Positions 14,635 to 23,210 are shown, counted from the stretch's first letter. The stretch: DNA of 33,922 bases from JBDSGC01 sp046594105 (GCA_046594105.1 JBKJQB010000345.1:1-33922), one strand, 5' to 3'. The notes: a model not told the origin generated them from the letters alone. Numbers and translations: made by a program.

Positions 14635-16707
14635 TCAGTCAGTCCAGCGACGGATGGATTCGATCTGATAATCGTTCCCCATGAACGTGACGATCTCGCC
14701 AGTTCCATGACCGATCAACGCCTTGGCCACGTCCGACTGGTTTGAGTAGATCCCATGCTCGGGAGCCGACTCCCAGGGGCCGAGGATGGTGACTTCGCGC
14801 CGGATATCGCCGTTGGAGAGGGCGACCTTCGTTCCGACGTGAACTGCGGAGATATCGATCGTCCCGGGGTCAAGAACGTGAACCTCCGCGAGCTCCGACT
14901 GAAGTTTCACTGCTCGGGCGGAGAGATATTCCGCACGCTGCCGGGCCGACTTGTATTCAAAATTCTCTTTCAGGTCGCCCATCTCGCGGGCCACCTGAAT
15001 GGCCTTATTGTTCGCCGGGATATCCACCTTCACCAGGTTCTCCAGCTCGGCGCGCTTGGTGGCCAGCATCTCGGCGGTGGCGTAGATGACTTCCGCCTGC
15101 GGCTCCCGCAGCGAGGGGAACTTCATGAGGGCAGCGTGCTTCACGATCTCGCGCCGGTATTCTTCGAGGGCCCCGTATCGCTCCAGAGTCTCCACCAGCT
15201 TACGAGCCTGTTCCTCGTTGTCGACGCCGGTGATGATGCGGATCCCCAGGCCGCCCTTATCGAACATGTCCTTCAGTCTCGCGCGCACGGGAGAGAACTC
15301 GTCCGAGCTGATGGCGTCGAGAATCTGGAACAGGAGCTGGTAGTTCGCTTTGTCAGCGAGGCGTGGCTCTTCCTGCAGTTTCCTCACGAACCAGAAAAAA
15401 GCGCGCGGGTGACGGCGGGGATAACGCAGGGTCTCGTCGATCAACCGATCTCGAAGTCCGGTCTGTCCCTCTTTCTCTAGTTCGTCGATGATCAGCGAGA
15501 GCATGCGGGGCTCTTCGTCGAGGAAGAAGACTTCGCTATAGACCTTGGTCCAGTCCGCATGATGCTGACGAACGCTGCGCAACGCTCGCTCGCGAAGGGC
15601 CTTATCGCCTACAGCGGCCACGATGCGCGATGCCAGGGCGCCGCTGAGCAGCGAGGTGGAGTCGATGGCGGAGCTGTAGGTTCCCGGGAGATGCTCCAGC
15701 GTCGCCAGGATCTGCCATGCCGTGGCCGGATCGATCCGTGACAGCCGCGATGCCTCGGCCGCCAGGGTCGACGAAAAGTAGTCCGCCAGCTCCTTGCCCC
15801 GCGCGCTGTGCTTGCGCGCGAGCTCGAGCTTGGTCTTCGGCTCGGCTCGATCGAATTCACGCCGGATGGTCGTCGCCGCGTCACCAGCAGAAGCGTTCCA
15901 TGAGTACAGGGCCTTCGCTCCCGTGCCGCTGACCACGATCTGCGGATTTTTCCTCGCGGCGGTCCACCAGGAACCCCACTTCTCCTCCGGGACGATGCCG
16001 ATGCCGGCATCGCGCACCTCGCCCATCATCATGGGCCGACCGAAGCTCTGAAGAATTCGCGCGAAGAACAGCGAAGGAGAGGCCTTCGCTTCGTCCCGCA
16101 GTTTCTGGTTCGCGGACAACTTCTCGCGGAGCACGTGTCCTTCGGGGAGAGGCACCAGATACTTGGCTGCTGCTCCCAGAGGAACGGGGACGCGTTTGTC
16201 CTTTTCGAAATCCAGGCGGGCGATCCCTAACTCCGGATTGAGCTCGGTGACCACGCCAGCGCCCCGGCCGGCCATGAAGAACATTTCCCCCTCGTCATAC
16301 TGAAGCCAGGTTTCGATCTTCTCCGCTCGTTCTACCGGGTTGGTGGTGGGATCCGAGAACTTCGAGAAGGCGAAGAGCTTGGGGAAACTCCTGCGGTGTC
16401 CATGCGCGTTTTTCAACGCCGTCTCGAACTGCGTTCGGAGTTGCATCGGATGCTTGGACAGGCGTCCGGTCTCCTGCAGAACCAGAAGCCGTTGCGGCCA
16501 GAGTTTGCGCTCGACCAGAGCATCCGAAAGCAGGCCCAGAAGCGTATCGGACTGGGTGCGCTGTTCGGCCTTGCGCAAGGCCTTCGCCATGCGCACGAAG
16601 GCGGCAGCGTCCGAGGGATCCCGTTCGATCTCGCTCATCCAGAGCGTTTCCAACTCGTCGAATTTCTTTAGTTCGATGAGCTTCGCAGCGTCTTCAGCAA
16701 ACCCCAA
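14635..16707 (-). CDS. Long GreA-type transcription elongation factor with N-terminal helical extension
   Basis: A 690-aa protein. The last ~160 residues are GreA-like. A coiled-coil tip carries the conserved acidic pair in GDLKENFEYKSARQRAEYL (Asp578, Glu581), followed by an FKBP-like C-terminal domain (GTKVALSNGDIRREVTILGP, then SNQSDVAKALIGHGTGEIVTF). GreA inserts this tip into the RNA polymerase secondary channel to stimulate transcript cleavage. Residues 1-530 are mostly helical with TPR-like repeats at the start (LIELKKFDELETLWMSEIER). Chlamydial GreA is similarly long. The start is TTG at 16707, chosen because GGAGGT lies eight bases upstream. A -10-like TACAAT lies at 16741-16746. Confidence 0.85.
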   Translation of the reverse strand: MGFAEDAAKLIELKKFDELETLWMSEIERDPSDAAAFVRMAKALRKAEQRTQSDTLLGLLSDALVERKLWPQRLLVLQETGRLSKHPMQLRTQFETALKNAHGHRRSFPKLFAFSKFSDPTTNPVERAEKIETWLQYDEGEMFFMAGRGAGVVTELNPELGIARLDFEKDKRVPVPLGAAAKYLVPLPEGHVLREKLSANQKLRDEAKASPSLFFARILQSFGRPMMMGEVRDAGIGIVPEEKWGSWWTAARKNPQIVVSGTGAKALYSWNASAGDAATTIRREFDRAEPKTKLELARKHSARGKELADYFSSTLAAEASRLSRIDPATAWQILATLEHLPGTYSSAIDSTSLLSGALASRIVAAVGDKALRERALRSVRQHHADWTKVYSEVFFLDEEPRMLSLIIDELEKEGQTGLRDRLIDETLRYPRRHPRAFFWFVRKLQEEPRLADKANYQLLFQILDAISSDEFSPVRARLKDMFDKGGLGIRIITGVDNEEQARKLVETLERYGALEEYRREIVKHAALMKFPSLREPQAEVIYATAEMLATKRAELENLVKVDIPANNKAIQVAREMGDLKENFEYKSARQRAEYLSARAVKLQSELAEVHVLDPGTIDISAVHVGTKVALSNGDIRREVTILGPWESAPEHGIYSNQSDVAKALIGHGTGEIVTFMGNDYQIESIRRWTD

Positions 16708-16740
16708 CGGCGGTGACCTCCGGGCGGTAGTGAGCCGCGT

Positions 16741-16746
16741 ATTGTA
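16741..16746 (-). promoter_or_regulatory. -10-like TACAAT of the long greA gene
   Basis: Minus-strand TACAAT lies 33 nt before the TTG start and upstream of the GGAGGT site. The -35 is not clear. Confidence 0.4.
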
Positions 16747-16785
16747 CTCGGATGGAGCCCGGAGAGCCCGCCATTCCGAGGACGG

Positions 16786-16944
16786 TTACCTCCGGAGCTT
16801 GACCAGCGTCTTGAAGACGTCGAAGGGAAGATCCTCGGCGTGAACGATGCGGCGGAGGTGATGGAGCGAGGTGCGCCGCTCCCGCACGTCGTCGACGCTC
16901 AGGTTGTGTTTGCGAAGCAGATCCTGCGTCTTCTGGTCGGCCAT
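16786..16944 (-). CDS. Small 52-aa basic protein of unknown function
   Basis: The frame reads MADQKTQDLLRKHNLSVDDV and ends DVFKTLVKLRR before TAA. GGGGGA lies about six bases upstream of the ATG. The composition is strongly charged (Arg/Lys/His with Asp/Glu) and helical, with no Cys and no membrane segment. The codon choice (G/C at third positions) fits a real gene. It lies between mpl and greA on the same strand; the greA promoter hexamer lies just beyond its stop. No family was recognised. Confidence 0.6.
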   Translation of the reverse strand: MADQKTQDLLRKHNLSVDDVRERRTSLHHLRRIVHAEDLPFDVFKTLVKLRR

Positions 16945-17033
16945 GAGATTCCCCCACCGCGGAATGCGGAACGGGAGAGGAACGGGGCCTCCGGGCGACC
17001 GAATTCCTGCTGGTCGCGCCCCGTCAGCCTTCC

Positions 17034-17115
17034 CCAGGAGCCTGCGCGGCAGAACTTCTTGGAGCGTGATCTTGGCGGAGCCTTGGGCAACCAGCGGCGC
17101 CGGCCGTGCCGGCCT
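17034..17115 (-). repeat. Dispersed palindromic repeat, type I copy (D)
   Basis: An ~82-bp copy between the mpl stop and the 52-aa gene, about 25 nt past the mpl stop and in the orientation of mpl. It differs from copy A at a few positions (for example CAGCGGCG for CAGCGCCG). The rest of the gap 16945-17139 shows no gene. Confidence 0.85.
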
Positions 17116-17139
17116 CTGATCCCGCCTGCGAGAGCCTGC

Positions 17140-18585
17140 TCAGACCGCCCGATCGGCCAGCCGCGCCAGAATCTTCTCGTGGACTCCCCCGAAGGCGCCG
17201 GACGACATCACTAGCACGATGTCGCCGTCCCCCGCTTCCCCGGCCACCGCGCCCGCGATGGCGTCCACGTCATCGATCTGCTGGGTGGGGATCCCGTCCG
17301 CGTTGAGCCGCTCGACGATGTTGGGAACCGACATCATCTTGTCGAGGCCATACCGGGAAGCAAATCGGTCCTTGTGGAAGATCGGCCCGATCACCACGCG
17401 ATGGGCCTTGTGGAAGGCCTGGATGTATCCCGCCTCGAAATCTTTGCGGCCGGATGAGATCGACCGCGGCTCGAAGAGTGCCCAGACCCGTCGGTCGGGA
17501 TAGCGGTTGCGCGCGCCGTCGAGCGTCGTTTCGATCGCGGTGGGGTGATGGGCGAAGTCATCGATCACCGTCACTCCCCGCTCCACGCCGCGCACTTCCA
17601 TCCGCCGCTTGATCCCGCGGAACGTCTCCAGTCCCTTCTGGATCGCCTCCGCCTCCACTCCGCGCAGCCGGGCGATGGCGATGACAGCGAGCGCGTTCAC
17701 GACGTTGTGACTGCCCGACAGATTGGTGTGGAATCGAAACCACTCACTCCCTTCCCACCATGCGGTGAACGACGCGCCTTCCGGAGTGAACTCCACGTTC
17801 GTGGCGAAGATATCGCTCGATCGCGACAAGCCGAACGTGAACCAGCGGGCACGGGCGTCCGACCGCAGTCCCCGGACATTCTCATCGTCCGCGTTGGCCA
17901 CGATGACATCGCCCGGAGTCACCAGTTGCACCGCTTTCCGGAAGGCCTCGATGATCGCGGCCAGATCGGCGTAGATGTCCGCATGATCGAACTCGATGTT
18001 GTTCAGCAGGAGGGTATTGGCCCCATAGTGCAGGAACTTCGGGCCCTTATCGAAGAAGGCGGTGTTGTACTCGTCCCCCTCGATGACGAAGTCCGGCCCT
18101 CTCCCCAGCTTGAAGTTCTGGTTGAAGTTGAGCGGGATTCCACCCACCACCATGCTGGGATCGCGTCCGGTGGACTGGAGAAGCCACGCCATCAGGGAGG
18201 TTGTGGTGGTCTTTCCATGGGTGCCAGCCACCACAATGGAGTGTTTCCCTTTAATGAAGAGCTCGTGGATCGCCTCGGGCATGGAGGTGTAGGGAAGATC
18301 GAGCTCGACCGTAGCCGCAGCCTCGGGATTGGTGCTGGCAGCGACATTCCCGATCACCACCAGGTCGGGGCGAAACGTCTCCAGATGCTCCTTCGTATAC
18401 CCTTCGAGCACCGTGATCTTGAGCTGCTCGAGGTAGGTGGACATCGGAGGGTAGACATGCTCATCCGAGCCTCCCACCTCATATCCCCGCTCTTTGAGCA
18501 TTCCGGCGAGCGAGGCCATGGCGGTACCGCCGATTCCGATGAGGTAGACGCGTTGGATGTGGCTGAGATCTTTTACGTGGGGCAT
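17140..18585 (-). CDS. mpl: Murein tripeptide ligase (UDP-MurNAc : L-Ala-gamma-D-Glu-mDAP ligase)
   Basis: A 481-aa Mur-ligase-family protein. The N-terminal motif is VYLIGIGGTAMASLAGML. GSDEHVYPPMSTYLEQLK carries the YPPMST signature that separates Mpl from MurC. The ATP loop is AGTHGKTTTTSLMAWLL (residues ~120-136). Further conserved stretches are VIEGDEYNTAFFDKGPKFLH and VIDDFAHHPTAIETTL. Mpl joins recycled murein tripeptide to UDP-MurNAc in the cytoplasm, bypassing MurC, MurD and MurE. ATG 18585 is chosen, with GAGGCGG upstream. A -10-like TACAAT lies at 18625-18630. Confidence 0.93.
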   Translation of the reverse strand: MPHVKDLSHIQRVYLIGIGGTAMASLAGMLKERGYEVGGSDEHVYPPMSTYLEQLKITVLEGYTKEHLETFRPDLVVIGNVAASTNPEAAATVELDLPYTSMPEAIHELFIKGKHSIVVAGTHGKTTTTSLMAWLLQSTGRDPSMVVGGIPLNFNQNFKLGRGPDFVIEGDEYNTAFFDKGPKFLHYGANTLLLNNIEFDHADIYADLAAIIEAFRKAVQLVTPGDVIVANADDENVRGLRSDARARWFTFGLSRSSDIFATNVEFTPEGASFTAWWEGSEWFRFHTNLSGSHNVVNALAVIAIARLRGVEAEAIQKGLETFRGIKRRMEVRGVERGVTVIDDFAHHPTAIETTLDGARNRYPDRRVWALFEPRSISSGRKDFEAGYIQAFHKAHRVVIGPIFHKDRFASRYGLDKMMSVPNIVERLNADGIPTQQIDDVDAIAGAVAGEAGDGDIVLVMSSGAFGGVHEKILARLADRAV

Positions 18586-18624
18586 GCCGGACCGCCTCAG
18601 CAAGAAGCGTGCTTTTCGCGGCGA

Positions 18625-18630
18625 ATTGTA
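18625..18630 (-). promoter_or_regulatory. -10-like TACAAT of mpl
   Basis: Minus-strand TACAAT lies 39 nt before the mpl ATG, in the gap shared with the divergent DUF1573 gene. The -35 is weak. Confidence 0.35.
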
Positions 18631-18730
18631 CAAGCGGAACATCACTCCCATGGGGAATCGTCACCGGGGGCGCAATGTTCGGATCACCACTTCCATCATC
18701 AAAGTCGTTCAAAACAGGAGGATTTTGCCC

Positions 18731-19891
18731 ATGTTGTCGAAGCGAATTTCTGTCGTCACGATGGCGATCCTCGTCGCACTGACTGCGTCTCTCACGTTTG
18801 CAGCTGACGGTGGCAAGTCCACCAAGGCGAAAAAGAGCGGGGCATCGGGCGCGGCGAAGACTGCCGCACCCTCATCCGCCAAAGACGCCGACAAGGCCCC
18901 CCGGTTGACCATCGTCGAGCCGGTCAAGGATTACGGGACCGTCCCCAAGGGTGAGAAGCTCGATTGGGCCTTCACCGTGAAGAACACCGGCACCAGCGAC
19001 CTCCAGATCATCGCCGCCCGTCCCGGCTGTGGCTGCACCGTGGCCGATTTCGACAAGGTCATCAAGCCTGGCGGGACCGGAAAGGTCACCGCCCATGTCG
19101 ACACCACGACGTTCACCGGTCCGATTGCCAAGAGCGTCACGCTGGAGACCAACGACCCCACAACCCCGACCTCTCAATTGACCATCCATGCCGTGGTCAA
19201 GCCCTACGTCGAAGCCTACCCCGCCGGCTTCGTGCGCTACAACCTCCTCCAGGGCGACGCGGAGATGCAGACGCTCACCCTCTACTCGGACGAAGAGGAG
19301 CCTTTCGAGATCATCAGGATCGAGGGACCGGCCGACTGGGTGAAGGTCGCCTACACCAAGATCACCAATGAGTCGGAGCGCGCCCCCAATGTCGGCAACC
19401 CCGGCCAGAACCAGTACAAGGTCAACATCACCGTCGGCGGTCCTGAAGCGAAGATCGGCCCGATGGCCGAGAAGCTGAAGATCGTGACCAACTCCAAGCA
19501 CCAGCCGGAGTACCCCATCACCATCACCGGCGTGATCCGGCCTACGCTCCGGGTGGAACCGACCGCCTTGAATTTCGGCGAAGTCGCTCCGAATGATGCT
19601 GCGGCCACCCGCATGGTCCTGCTGCACTCCAACGACCTCAAGACCCCGGAGAAATTCGTGGTCACCAAGGCGGAATCGAGCCTCCCCTCCATCACCGCGG
19701 CAGTCAAGCCGGGCGCGAACAAGGGCGAGTACGAAGTGAATCTGCAGGTGGCGCGCGACGCCAAGCCGGGCGACGTTGACGGTACCGTGAAGATCTACAC
19801 CAACGACCGCATCACGCCCATCATTACCATTCCGGTCAAGGCCACCATCAAGGCGGCCGCCCCCGCCGTAGCCAGCACCCCGACGAAGTAA
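18731..19891 (+). CDS. Secreted DUF1573-domain protein
   Basis: A 386-aa protein with a signal peptide (MLSKRISVVTMAILVALTAS, then LTFAAD) and an Ala/Lys/Ser-rich linker to residue ~58. A DUF1573 immunoglobulin-like domain follows: VKDYGTVPKGEKLDWAFTVK and ARPGCGCTVADFDKVIKPGG, which holds the hallmark CGC(T) motif. Further repeats of similar fold follow, including LNFGEVAPNDAAATRMVLL. These proteins are found in Bacteroidetes, Planctomycetes and Acidobacteria envelopes; their role is not established. AGGAGG lies 11 nt upstream of the ATG. A strong terminator follows. Confidence 0.85.
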   Translation: MLSKRISVVTMAILVALTASLTFAADGGKSTKAKKSGASGAAKTAAPSSAKDADKAPRLTIVEPVKDYGTVPKGEKLDWAFTVKNTGTSDLQIIAARPGCGCTVADFDKVIKPGGTGKVTAHVDTTTFTGPIAKSVTLETNDPTTPTSQLTIHAVVKPYVEAYPAGFVRYNLLQGDAEMQTLTLYSDEEEPFEIIRIEGPADWVKVAYTKITNESERAPNVGNPGQNQYKVNITVGGPEAKIGPMAEKLKIVTNSKHQPEYPITITGVIRPTLRVEPTALNFGEVAPNDAAATRMVLLHSNDLKTPEKFVVTKAESSLPSITAAVKPGANKGEYEVNLQVARDAKPGDVDGTVKIYTNDRITPIITIPVKATIKAAAPAVASTPTK

Positions 19892-19913
19892 CCTCTCTCC
19901 TTCGCATCAATTC

Positions 19914-19941
19914 AGGCCGCCTCCGGGCGGCCTTTTATTTT
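19914..19941 (+). terminator. Rho-independent terminator of the DUF1573 gene
   Basis: AGGCCGCC-TCCG-GGCGGCCT forms a perfect 8-bp stem with a 4-nt loop, followed by TTTATTTTG. It starts 22 bp after the stop codon. Confidence 0.9.
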
Positions 19942-20050
19942 GCTTTGGATTGATGGGTCGTCGAGCTCGAGATCCAGCGGCCGCGTCAGAAAACGAAGGG
20001 TCGCGACATTCACCACTCGATTGAACAACACGAGCGCCACTCGCTCTGCC

Positions 20051-20467
20051 TTAGCGCCCCGATTCGCGAATCACGAAATCGCCGCCGGGCGAGGTGGCCT
20101 TGAGCAAAGCGTCGAGTTTCTCCACAGTGGGCACGGCGTCGCCCCGCTCGTACCGGGCGTAGGCGTTCCGCGATGAGGATCCGAGACGGATCGCCAAGTC
20201 CCGAAGCGAGGTCCCACTGGCCTCTCGCCGTCTCCTGAGGAGCAGCGCGGTCATGGCGGCAGCATCGTTTCCCGCGATCTCGAACTCTGCTGATCCGTGA
20301 GGATAAACGGTGGCGTGAAAAGATTTCCGGTCGATCATCGTCTCCAGCCAGTCACCGATCATCTCCAGCGCTTCTTTCCGCGTCCGGCCCTGGGTCGTCG
20401 CCTCGAGGAGCGGGACCTCCGCCAGCCACCATCGACCATCACGCACAACTTTGCCTTCAAACCTCAT
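20051..20467 (-). CDS. hicB: HicB-family antitoxin with C-terminal HTH
   Basis: A 138-aa protein. The N-terminal half is HicB-like (GKVVRDGRWWLAEVPLLEAT, then GRTRKEALEMIGDWLETMI), a degenerate RNase-H-like fold. The C-terminal half is an XRE-type helix-turn-helix (SLRDLAIRLGSSSRNAYARY, then ERGDAVPTVEKLDALL), the DNA-binding part of this antitoxin class. It would bind the HicA RNase and repress the operon. ATG 20467 overlaps the expected hicA TGA by ATGA. hicB is intact while hicA carries a frameshift, so this may be a surviving antitoxin. Confidence 0.82.
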   Translation of the reverse strand: MRFEGKVVRDGRWWLAEVPLLEATTQGRTRKEALEMIGDWLETMIDRKSFHATVYPHGSAEFEIAGNDAAAMTALLLRRRREASGTSLRDLAIRLGSSSRNAYARYERGDAVPTVEKLDALLKATSPGGDFVIRESGR

Positions 20468-20642
20468 GTCCGCCCCCTGCACGCACGACGAAGAATCGCG
20501 CGTGCCAGCTGCTCGTTGATCTCCCGGTGTCGCGGGATCGCTTCTTCACCTTGCCGTCAGTCCAAACCTCATGGCGGCCTCCGCTTCTCAGGTAACGCCA
20601 GCCACATCTGGCCAGTGCGCTCTCGAGGTCCCTTCGCTTCAC
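20464..20642 (-). pseudogene. hicA: HicA-family toxin gene with a -1 frameshift
   Basis: The frame from GTG 20642 reads MKRRDLESALARCGWRYLRS then GGRHEVWTDGKVKK, which is HicA including the conserved His. At about 20541-20543 it leaves the HicA frame. In the alternative frame the sequence continues AIPRHREINEQLARAILRRA and ends in a TGA overlapping the hicB ATG, exactly as in intact hicAB operons. One missing G (AAGAAGCG for AAGAAGGCG) would explain this. It may be a real mutation or a sequencing error. If real, the toxin lacks its second half. Confidence 0.75.
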
Positions 20643-20649
20643 AAGCAGT

Positions 20650-20658
20650 AGTGTACAC
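20650..20658 (-). promoter_or_regulatory. -10 box and palindromic operator candidate of hicAB
   Basis: Minus-strand TACACT lies 7 nt before the hicA GTG. It overlaps the perfect palindrome GTGTACAC (20651-20658), and a related half AGTGTGC follows at 20664-20670. HicB-type antitoxins repress their own operon, so this is a plausible operator. The assignment is by inspection only. Confidence 0.35.
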
Positions 20659-20712
20659 CGATCAGTGTGCAGACCGGCAGCGGGGCCGTCAGGCTGACGG
20701 CGCACTCTCTAC

Positions 20713-21792
20713 TTACCGCGCTTCGACGGCTTCGCGCAGCTTCTCAGCCTGGAAGTGCGAGTTGAGCGGCTCGATGACCACGTCGAGGTTGCCGTTCATC
20801 ACGTCGGGGAGGTTGTGCACGGTCAGGCCGATGCGATGATCGGTCACCCGGTCCTGCGGAAAGTTGTAGGTGCGGATCTTCTCGGAACGGTCGCCACTGC
20901 CGATGAGACCTTTGCGCGTCGCGGACAGCTCCGCCTCGCGTTTCAGCCGCTCGATATCGTAAAGGCGCGCCTTGAGGACCCGCAGCGCCTTCTGGCGGTT
21001 CTTGATCTGCGACTTCTCGTCCTGACACGACACCACGACGCCGCTGGGGAGGTGGGTCATGCGCACGGCGGAGTAGGTCGTGTTGACCGACTGGCCTCCC
21101 GGTCCTGAGGAGCAGAAGGTATCGATGCGCAGGTCCTTCTCGTTGACCACGATGTCGATGTCTTCGACTTCCGGCAGGACCGCGACGGTGATCGCGGAGG
21201 TGTGGATGCGCCCCTGCGTCTCGGTCTGCGGAACACGCTGCACGCGGTGCACACCTGACTCGAATTTCAGCCGCGAATAGACGCGCTTTCCTTCCACCTG
21301 CAGGATGGCGTCCTTGATCCCGTTCACCGACGAGTAGTTCGCGTCGGTGATGTCGACCTTCCAGCGCTTCCCCTCGGCGTACCGGATGTACATCCTCATG
21401 ATCTCGGCGGCGAACAGCGAGGCCTCATCGCCCCCGGTGCCGGCCCGGATCTCGACGAAGACGTTTTTCTCGTCGTTCGGATCCTTGGGCTGCAGCAGGA
21501 TGCGGATCTCGCTTTCGAGGGCCGGCTCCTGCGATTCAAGATCGGCCAGATCCAGCTCCGCCAGCTCCCGAAGCTCGTCTCCCTCTTTCAGCCCGACCAG
21601 CATCTCCCGCGTTTCCGCGAGACGCTTCTGGACCCCACGGAGCTGCTGGTATTTCGCAACGACGTCTTCGATCTCCGCGATCGCCTTCATGGTGTCGCGG
21701 AACAGAGCGACATCCGTCGCCACCGCCTGGTCGGCGATCTTGCGCTGCAGTTCGTCGTAGCGCTTTTCGATGTCGTCGAGTTTCTCGTACAT
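20713..21792 (-). CDS. prfA: Peptide chain release factor 1
   Basis: A 359-aa class I release factor. The catalytic GGQ loop is FCSSGPGGQSVNTTYSAVRM. The stop-codon recognition tripeptide region is HRVQRVPQTETQGRIHTSA (PxT type, so RF1, reading UAA and UAG). The domain I coiled coil and the C-terminal tail (RTYNFPQDRVTDHRIGLTVH) are complete. It lies downstream of rpmE and yqhQ, a conserved order, but has its own promoter and is separated from yqhQ by a repeat. RF1 is needed for the many TAG stops seen here. Confidence 0.96.
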   Translation of the reverse strand: MYEKLDDIEKRYDELQRKIADQAVATDVALFRDTMKAIAEIEDVVAKYQQLRGVQKRLAETREMLVGLKEGDELRELAELDLADLESQEPALESEIRILLQPKDPNDEKNVFVEIRAGTGGDEASLFAAEIMRMYIRYAEGKRWKVDITDANYSSVNGIKDAILQVEGKRVYSRLKFESGVHRVQRVPQTETQGRIHTSAITVAVLPEVEDIDIVVNEKDLRIDTFCSSGPGGQSVNTTYSAVRMTHLPSGVVVSCQDEKSQIKNRQKALRVLKARLYDIERLKREAELSATRKGLIGSGDRSEKIRTYNFPQDRVTDHRIGLTVHNLPDVMNGNLDVVIEPLNSHFQAEKLREAVEAR

Positions 21793-21813
21793 GGTCAGTC
21801 GAGCCGGAAGATC

Positions 21814-21842
21814 AGTTTACGAGCAGCAGGAAAGCGCGGCAA
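21814..21842 (-). promoter_or_regulatory. Promoter of prfA
   Basis: Minus strand: TTGCCG (21842-21837), a 17-nt spacer, then TAAACT (21819-21814), 21 nt before the prfA ATG. Confidence 0.5.
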
Positions 21843-21873
21843 CCGCGGCCTGCTACGGAAGAGAGGGTCGCCG

Positions 21874-21938
21874 CGAAAATCGTGGCGGCGCCTTGAAAAC
21901 AATCAACGAAGCCGGCCGTGCCGGCGCGGCCCGGCCTA
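21874..21938 (-). repeat. Dispersed palindromic repeat, degenerate type II copy (H)
   Basis: On the minus strand, TAG (the yqhQ stop) is followed by GCCGGGCCGCGCCGGCACGG, then CCGGCTTCGTTGATTG, and at the far side GGCGCCGCCACGATTTTC. It has the type II layout with several substitutions and lies between yqhQ and the prfA promoter. Confidence 0.65.
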
Positions 21939-22955
21939 GGCGACGGCGAGTTGCTGCGGCTCGACCGCGTCGTAAAGCAGCGCTTCTTTGAGGGCGATCA
22001 GGGCAATCTCGAGCTGCGAGTCATCCGGCTCTTTGGTGGTGATCTTCTGGAGCAGCATGCCCGGGCGTGTCATGGCCCGGCAGACCGGGTTGTCCAGATG
22101 GCGTGCGGAGAAGCGGATCACTTCGTACGCCAGTCCGGCGATCAGAGGAATCAGCACCACACGCGCGAGGAACTTGATCGCGAATGGGACCGTGGACGGA
22201 ACCAGCGAGAAGACCAGGATGGAGATGGCCATCACGAACATCAGGAAGCTCGTGCCGCATCGCGGATGGAGCGTCGACTTCGTGCGCGCGTTCTCGACCG
22301 TCAGCTCCTCGTTTGCCTCGAAGGTGTAGACGGTCTTGTGCTCGGCGCCGTGATACTGGAAGACCCGCTTGATCTCATCCATGTAGGAGATGGACAGGAT
22401 GTAGATGAAGAAGAAGACCGCCCGGATGACGCCGTCGATGGCGTTGTATCCGAGGTTTCCCATTCCCGGGAGGAGATAGTGGCGGATCAGATTGGTCAGT
22501 CCGAGGGGCGCCAGGATGAAGAGGCCGACACCGAGGACCAGAGCCATGAGCATCGAGCCGGCGACGGCCCAGTTGGACATCTCCGACTCGCCGGTCTCCC
22601 CTTCCGTGGCCACGCTGGCCGAGTAGTTCAGCGCGCGGATCCCCAGCATGAGCGATTGGATCAGCACGATCGAGCCTCGCAGGACGGGAAGCTTCACGAT
22701 CGGATAGCGGGCCGCGATCGATGCCAGCTTCTCTTTGCGGATCGCCACGCCGCCGTTCGGCTGACGGACCGCGACCGAGTAGCCGGTCAGCGAGCGCATC
22801 ATCACGCCTTCGAGCACAGCCTGGCCGCCGATGAGCATGTCCACATTCTTATCGGCGCCCGCCGCAGGCATCGCGGAGGTCAGGCCGTTGGTGAACGCGC
22901 CAAAGGATCCGGCAATCAAACGTGCCGAACCGGTCCAGGCTGAGCGGAGGGACAT
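21936..22955 (-). CDS. yqhQ: DUF1385 membrane protein (YqhQ-like)
   Basis: A 339-aa protein. The DUF1385 signatures are present: VDMLIGGQAVLEGVMMRSLT, then FQYHGAEHKTVYTFEANEEL, then LHPRCGTSFLMFVMAISILV. There are several transmembrane helices (about 130-160, 165-195, 245-275 and 280-300). The family is widespread between rpmE and prfA, as here, and B. subtilis YqhQ is a member; the biochemical role is not established. The ATG overlaps the rpmE stop (TAATG). The TAG stop is flush with repeat copy H. Confidence 0.85.
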   Translation of the reverse strand: MSLRSAWTGSARLIAGSFGAFTNGLTSAMPAAGADKNVDMLIGGQAVLEGVMMRSLTGYSVAVRQPNGGVAIRKEKLASIAARYPIVKLPVLRGSIVLIQSLMLGIRALNYSASVATEGETGESEMSNWAVAGSMLMALVLGVGLFILAPLGLTNLIRHYLLPGMGNLGYNAIDGVIRAVFFFIYILSISYMDEIKRVFQYHGAEHKTVYTFEANEELTVENARTKSTLHPRCGTSFLMFVMAISILVFSLVPSTVPFAIKFLARVVLIPLIAGLAYEVIRFSARHLDNPVCRAMTRPGMLLQKITTKEPDDSQLEIALIALKEALLYDAVEPQQLAVA

Positions 22956-23164
22956 TACTTGGTGTCCTTTTTGGCGTAGCGCTGCTTGAAACGGTCGATG
23001 CGTCCGGCCGAATCGATCAGCTTCTGCTTGCCCGTAAAGAACGGGTGGCACTTCGCGCAGATCTCGACGCGCAGCTCTTTGCGGGTGGAGCCGGTGGTGA
23101 ACTGCTCGCCACAAGCGCAGTGAACGGGAACCTGCTGATACTGAGGATGAATGTCTGTTTTCAT
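22955..23164 (-). CDS. rpmE: 50S ribosomal protein L31 (zinc-binding type)
   Basis: A 69-aa protein with the Cys set of zinc-containing L31: VHCACGEQF and VEICAKCHPFFTGKQ. The common L31 end RIDRFKQRYAK is present. A GAGGT site lies seven bases before the ATG. The gene overlaps yqhQ by one base and is probably the first gene of the rpmE-yqhQ unit. Confidence 0.97.
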   Translation of the reverse strand: MKTDIHPQYQQVPVHCACGEQFTTGSTRKELRVEICAKCHPFFTGKQKLIDSAGRIDRFKQRYAKKDTK

Positions 23165-23210
23165 GGGTTTACCTCGTAATGAATTGCGTTGCGATGTGAT
23201 GGAAACGGCG

